From JBKHDT01 sp046541195 (GTDB lineage: Bacteria > Pseudomonadota > Gammaproteobacteria > Halothiobacillales > Halothiobacillaceae), in NCBI GenBank assembly GCA_046541195.1, contig JBKHDT010000007.1, positions 1-64,000 on the forward strand: 64,000 nucleotides of DNA, written 5' to 3'. Positions 43,730 to 51,906 of this stretch are shown piece after piece (within the stretch, counting starts at the first letter, position 1; each line of letters starts with the position of its first letter). Under the pieces are notes generated by a model. That model was not told where the DNA came from. It did not search any database and saw nothing but the letters and a program-made list of their open reading frames with translations. The position numbers and the translations under genes were made by a program.

Positions 43730-44182
43730 ATGCTCAAACCCGAGTTGCTGCTCAAGGTCGTCAACGCATCCAACGACGGCATGGTCATTGCCGAACAGGA
43801 AGGCGACGACAACATCCTGATCTACGTGAATGCGGCATTCGAACGACTCTCTGGATATGACCGGGACGAAATCCTCTACCAGGATTGCCGCTTTCTGCAG
43901 GCCGATGACCGTGACCAGCCCGGGCTGGGGCAGATCCGGCAGGCGATCGCGGCGGGCAAACCGGTCCGCGCGGTGCTGAGAAACTACCGCAAGGACGGCA
44001 GTCTGTTCTGGAACGAGTTGTCCATCACGCCGGTATTCAATGAAGAGGACAACCTCACCTACTTCATCGGCATCCAGAAGGACGTGTCCGAGAACGTCGC
44101 GCTGCGCGAGGAGGTCGAGGCCCTGCGCAAGCGCGTCGCCCAGCTCGAGGCCCGGCTGGCCGGCGAAGAGCCGGCCGGCTGA
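43730..44182 (+). CDS. Short LOV-domain blue-light photoreceptor
   Basis: A 150-residue single-domain LOV protein. The photoactive cysteine lies in YQDCRFLQADD (canonical NCRFLQ, here with Asp before Cys, about residue 52). The FMN-contacting residues are all present: the Gln of RFLQ, Asn in LRNYRKDG, Asn in LFWNELSI and Gln in YFIGIQKDVSE. A C-terminal helix (about 122-145, NVALREEVEALRKRVAQLEA) could form a coiled coil. It has no output domain, so it should signal by binding a partner; the adjacent LitR-type regulator is the obvious candidate. Confidence 0.9.
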   Translation: MLKPELLLKVVNASNDGMVIAEQEGDDNILIYVNAAFERLSGYDRDEILYQDCRFLQADDRDQPGLGQIRQAIAAGKPVRAVLRNYRKDGSLFWNELSITPVFNEEDNLTYFIGIQKDVSENVALREEVEALRKRVAQLEARLAGEEPAG

Positions 44183-44204
44183 CGCCGGCGCACCGGGCGG
44201 TCGA

Positions 44205-45059
44205 TCAGAACTCCATCTGGCCGGGGCGCCGGGGACGGTGCACTCCCTCGTCCGGCTGCGCGGACGGCAGCGGCTCCTCGTTTCCAGACCCCGGCGATCC
44301 GGCCGAACCGGAAACTTCCCCGAACACGGACTGGTATGCGGCGTACACCGCGGCGACCATCACCGGGACAAACAGGATCAGCCCCAGGCCCATCGGCATC
44401 ATCGCCAGCATCCCCAGGCCCGCGCTCACCAGCCCGAAGACCAGAAACGCGCCCAGATTGGCCGCAATGGCAGCCAGGCTTTGCCTGAGCGCGGCCAGCG
44501 CCGGTTGGCCGCCCAGCGCCGCCAGCGGCACGGCAAAGGTCATGGCGGCCATCCACAGGGCCCAGCCGGCAAACAGCAGCAACCACGCCCAGGGGGACAC
44601 CCCGGCGATCATCGCCTTCAGCTGCTCCTGATCGATTTCCTGCAAGATCGCCGGGTCCTCGGGCAACGACATCGTCGTGACCAGCAGCACCGCCAGGAAA
44701 AAGTTGACCAGCAGGCTCAAGCCTCCAAGCGACAGCAACGGCCCGCGGCGCGCAGGTTCCGTCAGACCGTCGAACAGCAGCGAAAGGGGCACACCCTGCT
44801 CACGAGCCAGCGGGTCGACGGCCACATCCCGACGCACCTGAGCGATGCGGTCGACCAGAAGGTACAGGCCGCCCACGAGGGCCGGAGTCACGACCATCGA
44901 GATCAGCGAACCGATGAACGGCACCAGAGACAAGGCAAGCTGCACCAGGATCATCACGATCAGGGCGAGCAGCAGCGCCCCCGGCCGGCTGGCAAACAAC
45001 CGCCAGCCCTCGACGATCCATTGCCAGCCCGCACCCGCGGACACCTTGCGATAATTCAT
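44205..45059 (-). CDS. BPSS1780-like multipass membrane protein
   Basis: A 284-residue inner-membrane protein with about five or six helices. The N-terminus VSAGAGWQWIVEGWRLFASRP and the repeated Gly/Ala-rich helices match the BPSS1780 family, whose function is unknown. The C-terminal 45 residues are polar and Pro/Ser-rich. An AAGGA-like site precedes ATG 45059. It converges on the LOV gene with a 22-bp gap. Confidence 0.75.
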   Translation of the reverse strand: MNYRKVSAGAGWQWIVEGWRLFASRPGALLLALIVMILVQLALSLVPFIGSLISMVVTPALVGGLYLLVDRIAQVRRDVAVDPLAREQGVPLSLLFDGLTEPARRGPLLSLGGLSLLVNFFLAVLLVTTMSLPEDPAILQEIDQEQLKAMIAGVSPWAWLLLFAGWALWMAAMTFAVPLAALGGQPALAALRQSLAAIAANLGAFLVFGLVSAGLGMLAMMPMGLGLILFVPVMVAAVYAAYQSVFGEVSGSAGSPGSGNEEPLPSAQPDEGVHRPRRPGQMEF

Positions 45060-45535
45060 CCTGCACCTGTCCTTGAGCCGGAACGACATGCCCGGCACCC
45101 CTGTGAATTTCAAGCCGCCCGCCGGGTCGGGGCAGGCCTCTGATCAGGCCCAAAGCATACCAGCGACGCCGCCGGGAGGGGACTGGCCGCGCGTTCCGAC
45201 CCCGGAAAGCGCCTTGAATCCCACGCAGATCACCGGGAATGCCGCATCTGGGCCAGAGACGGGGCTTGACCTGCGATGACCAACAGGGTTTGATCCGGGC
45301 TCGAAGAATTCACCGAAACCCGGGCTTGCCGGTGTCACGGGAACCGTCTCAGGACCCGGTCACCGGGCATCCGCACCAGGTCGCCTGAGCGGTCGCAGGC
45401 AGGACGGCAGGGGATACGGCCGTCCCTCGGGAATTCCTCGTGACACCGATACCCTGCGTGCCCGTCGCAGGACTTGATGGCACCAGGCGCCTCGCCCGCG
45501 AGGCGCGCCGGGCCGAAACGGAGGATGCACCAAGA
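45060..45535. other. Divergent intergenic region, 476 bp
   Basis: Lies between the BPSS1780-like gene and the CbbY-like gene. No convincing small gene was found. On the plus strand TTGACC (45266-45271) and TTTGAT (45289-45294) are 17 bp apart and could be a promoter, leaving a leader of about 240 nt before the phosphatase gene. Nothing else was recognised. Confidence 0.4.
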
Positions 45536-46282
45536 ATGCGCAACGCACTGATTTTCGACGTCGACGGCACACTCGCCGACACCGAGCGGGACGGTCACCG
45601 GATCGCCTTCAACCGGGCCTTTGCCGAGGCCGGGCTTGACTGGAACTGGGACATCCATACCTATGGCCGGCTGCTCGCCGTCACCGGCGGCAAGGAGCGC
45701 ATCCGCCATTTCATCGAAACCGACGATCCGCCGCTGCCGGCCACCAGCGACCTGGCCGACTGGATTGCCGGCATGCACCGGGCCAAGACCCGCCACTACG
45801 TGGCCATGATGCAGGAAGGCCGGATTCCCCTGCGCCCCGGCGTCGCCCGGTTGATCCACGCGGCGCGCGACGCCGGCATGACCCTGGCGATTGCCACGAC
45901 CACCACGCCCGAGAATGTCGAAGCGCTTCTTTGCGCGACGCTCGGCGCCGAGTCGCCCGGCTGGTTTTCCTGCATCGCGGCCGGCGACATCGTTCCGGCC
46001 AAGAAGCCCGCGCCGGACATCTACGATTACGTGCTTGCGCAACTGGACATTCCCTCGGACGAGGCGCTGGCGCTCGAGGATTCGCGCAATGGCCTGCGTT
46101 CGGCTCGCGGTGCCGAACTCGACACGCTGATCACCGTCAATGACTATACCCGGGAAGAGGATTTTGGCGGGGCGCTGGCGGTACTCGACCACCTGGGCGA
46201 ACCGGACGCGCACTGCACGACGTTGCAGGGGATCGCGCCGCCGGAAGGCTACGTGACCCTGAACTACCTGCGCCAGCTTTAG
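45536..46282 (+). CDS. HAD-superfamily phosphatase, CbbY type
   Basis: A 248-residue HAD hydrolase from ATG 45536, with GGAGG about twelve bases upstream. Motif I is FDVDGTLADTE (about 6-16), motif II TTTTPENVE, motif III KKPAPDIY and motif IV LEDSRNGLRSA. The cap domain lies between I and II. CbbY proteins dephosphorylate sugar phosphates such as xylulose-1,5-bisphosphate, often beside Calvin-cycle genes; no such genes are present here, so the substrate is open. Confidence 0.88.
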   Translation: MRNALIFDVDGTLADTERDGHRIAFNRAFAEAGLDWNWDIHTYGRLLAVTGGKERIRHFIETDDPPLPATSDLADWIAGMHRAKTRHYVAMMQEGRIPLRPGVARLIHAARDAGMTLAIATTTTPENVEALLCATLGAESPGWFSCIAAGDIVPAKKPAPDIYDYVLAQLDIPSDEALALEDSRNGLRSARGAELDTLITVNDYTREEDFGGALAVLDHLGEPDAHCTTLQGIAPPEGYVTLNYLRQL

Positions 46283-46421
46283 AGCACGCGCGGGCGCCGG
46301 ACGTTCGCAAGACCGGCATGACCGTTGCGGTTTGCTACACTGGACAATCGATCCGGCATGTCCCCGGACGCGCACCAGGCATCACGGGTCCATTTCTTTT
46401 CAGCCGACGGAAAATCACTTC

Positions 46422-46811
46422 ATGACCACGACCGCCGACTTCGACTACGACAACTTCGTGGACCAGCTCGAGGAGGTCATCTACTGGCACCAGGCCTGGC
46501 ACATGCGTCTTGTGGGCGCGCTGCTTTTCGGGCGGCCCTTCGTCGATGTGGATCACCACCAGTGTCACTTCGGAAGGTTCCTGGACACCACGGACACCCC
46601 CCCGGGCCGGGATGACCAGATCAACCAGATCGGACAGCTGCATGCACGCATGCACGAGCTGGCGGAGGAGATGCTCATCGAGATGCGCGAGAATCGGCGC
46701 GTCGACGAAGAACAGTTCGACGAGTTCATGGAGTCGCAGAGCCTGTTTTTCACGGTCACCGGAGGCCTGCTGCGCTCGGCGATCGAGGACCGGATGCGGG
46801 CGGCCGACTGA
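46422..46811 (+). CDS. Free-standing CZB (chemoreceptor zinc-binding) protein
   Basis: A 129-residue protein from ATG 46422 made almost only of a CZB domain. The pattern is visible: HQAWH (first His), then HHQCHFGRF with the Cys in CxFGxF, then LHARMHELAEEML with two His. In chemoreceptors and diguanylate cyclases this domain senses zinc or hypochlorous acid through the conserved Cys. Here no signalling domain is attached, so it must act with a partner. It is convergent with the CBS protein gene. Confidence 0.82.
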   Translation: MTTTADFDYDNFVDQLEEVIYWHQAWHMRLVGALLFGRPFVDVDHHQCHFGRFLDTTDTPPGRDDQINQIGQLHARMHELAEEMLIEMRENRRVDEEQFDEFMESQSLFFTVTGGLLRSAIEDRMRAAD

Positions 46812-46865
46812 CGACCACGCACCCGGCCGGTTCGGGGCCGCCCGCCGGCCTTGATCCGCCATCCG

Positions 46866-47507
46866 CTACAGCCAGACCTCCATCGGGGCGTAATTCACCA
46901 GCGCCCGCAGGATGTCACTTCGGGTGACGACCCCGACCAGCCGGTCGGTTTCGTCCACCAGCGGCATCCCGTGAACGCCCTGTTCAAGCAGCACCCGCGC
47001 CAGCTCGCGCACGTTGGTGTCCGGCCGGGCCGCGATGACCCGCTCCCGCCCGATGTCCACCGCCCGCAGGCGGCGCGGCTCGCGCAGCCTGAGCGCAACC
47101 AGGTATTCCGCCTTTTCCATGTCCCCCCGGGTGACGATGCCGGCCAGCCGACCATCATGGCGGACCAGCGGCGCCATCCCGACGGGGTGCTGGACAAAGA
47201 ACTCCCGGGTCTGCTCGAAACTGGCATCCCGGTCAAGCCGCTGCACCGGCTCGGACATGATCTGCCGGGCCGTGCGCACCGGCCCGGGTTCCCGCAACGC
47301 CCGCCCGGAGGTCTCCTCATACGCCGCGGCGCCCCCGGCCTTGGTGCCCCGCGGTCGCGGAGGCTTCTCGAAGGCGGACGGTTGACGATCGTTGTGCACC
47401 CGCGCGACGGCATCCCCGGCCTCCGGCTCATGCAACAGCCCCTTCTCGAAGGCCTCGGTCAGCGGAACACGGTCGGCGACCCCGTGCCCGAATACGATGA
47501 AACTCAT
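46866..47507 (-). CDS. CBS-domain pair protein
   Basis: A 213-residue cytosolic protein. About 75 N-terminal residues are low in recognisable motifs, with a charged linker; two CBS domains follow (about 78-135, with HPVGMAPLVRHDGRLAGIVTRGD, and about 150-205, with HGMPLVDETDRLVGVVTRSDIL). CBS pairs bind adenine nucleotides and regulate partners. ATG 47507 overlaps the sbcB stop (ATGA), so it is co-expressed with the nuclease. Function unknown. Confidence 0.85.
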   Translation of the reverse strand: MSFIVFGHGVADRVPLTEAFEKGLLHEPEAGDAVARVHNDRQPSAFEKPPRPRGTKAGGAAAYEETSGRALREPGPVRTARQIMSEPVQRLDRDASFEQTREFFVQHPVGMAPLVRHDGRLAGIVTRGDMEKAEYLVALRLREPRRLRAVDIGRERVIAARPDTNVRELARVLLEQGVHGMPLVDETDRLVGVVTRSDILRALVNYAPMEVWL

Positions 47508-48967
47508 GCTTGCAAAGCCTCTTTGCGCTTTCGTCCCCAGCCTGCCAGTGCGTCCAGCAACGGCATCTGATCCGCCCCGGCAGTCTCCCTTGCCCGTGCC
47601 AGTGCCCGTTCGAAGCCGCTGAAATCCAGCACGCCGGGGACGTGACTCGGCTGCCCGCTGACACCCAGGCGTCGCCGACAGTATGCCCGATAGGCCTCAA
47701 CCACCCGGTCACCCGCGCGATCCGGCACGTTGCGTGCAAGATATCGTGCCACCAGGGGCTCCAGACGTGAATCAGCAAAACGGCATGCCGGGATATCGGC
47801 CGGCGAGCCGGGATCCTGAAGCACCGTCAGGACTGCCGAGCGCACCGCGTCCAGCCGGGCCCGGTCCCCGTCGTCCACAAACCCCTCGTACAGCGCGGCT
47901 TCAGGCTCGGGGGCCGCCGGCATCACCGCCATGGACCGGATGACCGCCTGCACCCGAGACACGAATGCCTCGTGGTGCCTGCGGCACCAGCGCAGGTGGC
48001 GGCCGACCCGGTCCGGGTCCAGAGCCATCCGTTCGGCCACGCCGGGTTCCTTGAGCACCGACGAGGCCACCAGGACCGGGGCGCGGTTGAGATGAACGTT
48101 CTTGATCGCGGGGCGCAATGCGCCCGCAGGCAGGTCTGCCGCGGGCGTTACCAGCCAGCGGGCCAGGTCTTCGGGTTCCTGCGCCATCAGCGCCTCGGGG
48201 TCATGACGCAGGTCCCAGCAGGCCACCTGGTTGTTCACCGGCTGGACCGGCAAGGGCAGGACCAGCGAGGCGGCGCCCTGCATTGCAGGAAAACGCCCGG
48301 ACACATGCAGAACCGGTGCCATTTCGCGGTGGTCAAGCATGCGCCGGACGACCTGCTTGGATCTCAGCGAGAGCAGATAGTCGAACAGGGCGGGCTGGGC
48401 GGCACGCAAGCGCCGTGCAAGCGACAGCGTCGCCTGCACATCCGCCAGCGCATCGTGGGCATCATCGTGCGCCAGGCCATTGGCCGCGGTCAGGTCTTCG
48501 AGCCGGAACGAGGGCGTGCCGTCCGGGTGGTCGGGCCACTGGAGCCCCCCGGGTCGCAGCAGGCGGGCGCAGCGCAGGGCGTCAAGCAGATCCCAGCGGG
48601 TATTGCCGTCCCGCCACTCGTGCGCGTAGGGATCGAAGAGGTTGCGCCAGAACAGGTGACGGGTCACCTCGGCGTCAAAGTGCATGCTGTTGAAGCCCAC
48701 GGTACAGGTTCCCGGCACGGCAAACCGCTGGGCGATCCGCGCCGCGAACAGAGCCTCGGGCAGGGCGGTGTCCGAAGCCGGCAGCACCCCGGTCACCAGC
48801 ACCGCCTCAGGGTGCGGAAGCACGTCTTCAGGCAGGCGCATTCGGAACATGTCCGGCTCGTCCAGAGGTTCGAGGTGATCGTTGGTCCGCAAGCCGGCGA
48901 ACTGCAGCGGGCGATCCAGTCGCGTGTCGATGCCCGTGGTTTCAAAGTCGTACCAGTAAAAACTCAC
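47504..48967 (-). CDS. sbcB: Exodeoxyribonuclease I SbcB
   Basis: 3'-5' single-strand DNA exonuclease of the DEDDh family; 487 residues. FYWYDFETTGIDTR carries the first Asp and Glu, VGFNSMHFDAEV the second Asp, and LAHDDAHDALADV the His-Asp pair. The later SH3-like and helical domains (about 200-487) are of the family length. The GTG start lies 4 bp past the slt stop and the end overlaps the CBS gene. Confidence 0.95.
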   Translation of the reverse strand: MSFYWYDFETTGIDTRLDRPLQFAGLRTNDHLEPLDEPDMFRMRLPEDVLPHPEAVLVTGVLPASDTALPEALFAARIAQRFAVPGTCTVGFNSMHFDAEVTRHLFWRNLFDPYAHEWRDGNTRWDLLDALRCARLLRPGGLQWPDHPDGTPSFRLEDLTAANGLAHDDAHDALADVQATLSLARRLRAAQPALFDYLLSLRSKQVVRRMLDHREMAPVLHVSGRFPAMQGAASLVLPLPVQPVNNQVACWDLRHDPEALMAQEPEDLARWLVTPAADLPAGALRPAIKNVHLNRAPVLVASSVLKEPGVAERMALDPDRVGRHLRWCRRHHEAFVSRVQAVIRSMAVMPAAPEPEAALYEGFVDDGDRARLDAVRSAVLTVLQDPGSPADIPACRFADSRLEPLVARYLARNVPDRAGDRVVEAYRAYCRRRLGVSGQPSHVPGVLDFSGFERALARARETAGADQMPLLDALAGWGRKRKEALQA

Positions 48968-48971
48968 CGCA

Positions 48972-50903
48972 TCAACGCTCCCGGGGCTCCACGGAGGACA
49001 TCACCCGCGCCAGGGGCTCCACCGGCTCGTCCAGTCGCCAGGCGAAGATCGGCATGGCCGAGAGCACGGCCCGCAGATAACGCCGCGTCTCGGTGAACGG
49101 CACCGTCTCGATCCAGATGTCAGCCGGCAGGGCCCGTGCCGGCAGCCACTGGCGCACCCGGCCCTGACCGGCGTTGTAGGCAGCCGTGGCAAGCACCTGG
49201 TGATCGCCGAAAAGATCGGACAGATACCCAAGATAATAGGCGCCCAGCGACAGGTTGGTGTCGATATCGGTCAGGTCACCCAGCGCGACCGGGCTGCGGC
49301 GCCGCTGCCCAAGCCATTCGGCCGTGGCCGGCATCAGCTGCATCAGCCCCTGGGCGCCGGCGGATGAACCCACATCATGCATGAACAGGCTCTCCCGGCG
49401 CATGACGGCATAGATCCAGGTGGCCGAGACGTTTTCCCGGTCGGCAAGCAGCTCGACCCGGTCGCGCCAGGGAAGCGGGTAGCGCAGGTCGAGTCGCTCA
49501 TGCCCGCCGACACGCTTGAATCGTCCGACGGCCACCGCCGCCCGGTCATGCCAGGCCCAGTCGTCGGCCAGCTCGGCGGCGAGCTCCAGTTCCTCGGCCG
49601 ACAGGCGCCCCAGGCAGTGATTCCACTGCAGGCGGGCCTGGCGCAACATGCCAAGCGCCAGAAATTCGCGAGCCATCCGGATCCCGGGGCGTCCGGCCAG
49701 CGCGGCCCGCTGGGCAGACGAGAACCGCGCGCCCGGGTGATCGAGTGCATAGCGCTGACCCAGCCGGTCCGCGGACAGCATGCCGTAATAGTCCGGGACC
49801 GCCGCCAGGTCCCGCCAGATCGCCTCGGCCCGATCGTCCGCGCCCGTCTCGGCCAATGCCCGGGCCTGCCAGTACCGCCACTGCGTCTCGGCCTGCTCGG
49901 CCGGCTCAAGGCGCTCGAAGGCAGCCAGAACCGCCGCCCAGTCTAGGGCACGCAGCGCGGCCCGCACACGCCAGGCCCGAACGCTCTCGTCCGAATACTC
50001 GTCCGGGACCCGGACCAGCCAGGCCAGGGCGTCGGACCGATGCCGCCAGGCCGCGCGCAGGCCGATTTCGCGGCGAATCTGCGCGCGCTCGCCGGCTGTC
50101 AGTCCCCAGTCATCGGGCAGACGTTCGGCAAGGGCCATGACCGGATCAAGCCGGTCCCGGGCGGCCCAGCGAAATGCCGCCACGCGAATTTCGTTGCCCG
50201 CCACCGCGGACGGTCGTCCCGCCTCGAGCTGGGCGGAAAGGTAGGCCAGCGGCTCGGACCGGGCGCGCTCCAGCTCTCCCAGGTAATCGCGCAGCGACTC
50301 GGACTGGTCACGGGCCAGATAACGGGCCAGACCGGGGTTGTTCTGCTCCATGGCCAGCCGAATGCGGGTTCGCCGAAGATCCTCGTCGACCCACTGACGT
50401 GTGTAGAGCACGTCGAACACCGGGTCGCAGGCCTCCGGCCGGCTCGTTCCACTCAACCATTTTTCGCGTGCCAGGCTGAGCCACTGGCCGGACGGTTGAT
50501 CCAGGCGATATTCCGCGTGCAGCCGGTGACAGCCCAGGGTGACCTCGTCGTCGACTTCCGGACGGTGCACGCCCAGAAACTCGGGCCAGCGCTCCTGATC
50601 GGCCAGGCGGTGCAACAGCGACGCGCGCAGGTTGCCGGCAAGGTAGAAATGCGGCCAGTCGGCCTCGAAGGCCAGCACCTGCTCGACCGGCAGTTCGTCC
50701 AGCCGCTCCCTGAGCAACCGGTATTCGAGGTAGGGGCGCAGCGGGTAGTCGTCCAGCGACTGCAGCCGTGCAAGCGCCTGGTCCGGGTTTCCCGCAGACA
50801 GGGCATCCAGCGCCTCGCGAAACAGCTCGCGCTCACTCTGCGCAGCCACAGCCTGCGTGCCCAGCAGCAACGCCCCCAGGATGGTCATCACGATTCGTCT
50901 CAT
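48972..50903 (-). CDS. slt: Soluble lytic murein transglycosylase Slt
   Basis: Periplasmic enzyme that cleaves peptidoglycan to 1,6-anhydro muropeptides. 643 residues with a signal peptide (about 1-21, ending AVA), an alpha-superhelical U and L region (about 25-450) and a C-terminal lysozyme-like domain. Catalytic Glu is in MRRESLFMHD, followed by SSAGAQGLMQLMPATA and AAYNAGQGRVRQWLP. It is the first gene of slt-sbcB-CBS and diverges from gluQ. Confidence 0.95.
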   Translation of the reverse strand: MRRIVMTILGALLLGTQAVAAQSERELFREALDALSAGNPDQALARLQSLDDYPLRPYLEYRLLRERLDELPVEQVLAFEADWPHFYLAGNLRASLLHRLADQERWPEFLGVHRPEVDDEVTLGCHRLHAEYRLDQPSGQWLSLAREKWLSGTSRPEACDPVFDVLYTRQWVDEDLRRTRIRLAMEQNNPGLARYLARDQSESLRDYLGELERARSEPLAYLSAQLEAGRPSAVAGNEIRVAAFRWAARDRLDPVMALAERLPDDWGLTAGERAQIRREIGLRAAWRHRSDALAWLVRVPDEYSDESVRAWRVRAALRALDWAAVLAAFERLEPAEQAETQWRYWQARALAETGADDRAEAIWRDLAAVPDYYGMLSADRLGQRYALDHPGARFSSAQRAALAGRPGIRMAREFLALGMLRQARLQWNHCLGRLSAEELELAAELADDWAWHDRAAVAVGRFKRVGGHERLDLRYPLPWRDRVELLADRENVSATWIYAVMRRESLFMHDVGSSAGAQGLMQLMPATAEWLGQRRRSPVALGDLTDIDTNLSLGAYYLGYLSDLFGDHQVLATAAYNAGQGRVRQWLPARALPADIWIETVPFTETRRYLRAVLSAMPIFAWRLDEPVEPLARVMSSVEPRER

Positions 50904-50935
50904 CCTAACCTCCGACCACCGTCACCTTTTCGCGG

Positions 50936-50963
50936 TTGACCTGACCTGACGATTCCGCATTAT
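50936..50963 (+). promoter_or_regulatory. Promoter that would give a near-leaderless gluQ mRNA
   Basis: TTGACC at 50936-50941 and CATTAT at 50958-50963 are 16 bp apart. Only six bases separate the -10 from the gluQ ATG at 50970, so initiation at the usual distance would fall on the start codon. No Shine-Dalgarno precedes that ATG, consistent with a leaderless message. Confidence 0.5.
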
Positions 50964-50969
50964 CGCGTC

Positions 50970-51896
50970 ATGGAGCAAGATAGCAGAAACGGCGACGCGA
51001 CAATCGCCCCGCCCGTCAGGCCGTATCGCGGCCGCTTCGCCCCCACGCCGAGCGGGCCGCTGCACCTCGGTTCGCTGGTCGCCGCGCTGGGCAGCTTTCT
51101 GGATGCCCGCGCGCACGGCGGAGCCTGGCTGCTGCGCATCGAGGATCTCGATCGTCCGCGCACGGTCCCCGGCGCCATCGAATCCATTCAGCGCACCTTG
51201 CGGGCACACGGCCTGGACTGGGATGAAGAGGTCGTCCTGCAGGCCGAGCGGCATCCGGCCCATGCGCTGGCGCTGGCGCGTCTTGAACAGGCCGGCCGGC
51301 TCTACCGCTGCCGCTGCCGCCGGCGCATGCTGGCCGGGCTGCCCCGGCACGGAGCCGCCGGCCCGGTCTATCCTGGCACCTGTCGGGGCAAAGACATCCC
51401 GGACGACGAGCGTCATGCCCTGCGTTTCGTGGTCGGCCAGGAACCGCTGCTGCTCGACGACCGCCGACTGGGCAGAAGCCGGATTGCCCCGTCCAGCGAG
51501 CTGGGCGACTTCATCGTGCGGCGCAGCGACGGGTTGTTCGCCTACCACCTCGCCACGGTGGTCGACGATCATGACGCCGGAGTGACCGACATCGTCCGGG
51601 GCGAAGACCTGCACCCGGCCACCGCGGCGCAAAGGCGGCTCCAGGACGCGCTCGGCCTGCGGGTGCCCCGGTATCTGCACCTGCCGCTGGCCAGGGACGC
51701 AGAGGGGCGCAAGCTGTCCAAGCAGAACGGTGCCGAGGCGCTGGAGGACCAGCGGGTCGTGGAGAATCTTGAACGCGCGGCCGTCGTGCTCGGCTTGCCG
51801 GCACTGGGCACGGGCAGCGTGGCGGACCGGCTGTCCGCCTGGACCGGTGCCTGGGCTGATGCCTATGCGCCGCCGGGCGAGGAGCCCGCGAAGTGA
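50970..51896 (+). CDS. gluQ: Glutamyl-Q tRNA(Asp) synthetase
   Basis: Attaches glutamate to queuosine 34 of tRNA(Asp). 308 residues, lacking the anticodon domain of full GluRS. The HIGH-like motif is in GRFAPTPSGPLHLGSL, followed by LLRIEDLDRPR; zinc ligands are in RCRCRR and PGTCRG; the KMSKS-like site is GRKLSKQNG. It diverges from slt and converges on the dehydrogenase gene. Confidence 0.94.
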   Translation: MEQDSRNGDATIAPPVRPYRGRFAPTPSGPLHLGSLVAALGSFLDARAHGGAWLLRIEDLDRPRTVPGAIESIQRTLRAHGLDWDEEVVLQAERHPAHALALARLEQAGRLYRCRCRRRMLAGLPRHGAAGPVYPGTCRGKDIPDDERHALRFVVGQEPLLLDDRRLGRSRIAPSSELGDFIVRRSDGLFAYHLATVVDDHDAGVTDIVRGEDLHPATAAQRRLQDALGLRVPRYLHLPLARDAEGRKLSKQNGAEALEDQRVVENLERAAVVLGLPALGTGSVADRLSAWTGAWADAYAPPGEEPAK

Positions 51897-51906
51897 CCCG
51901 TCAGGT

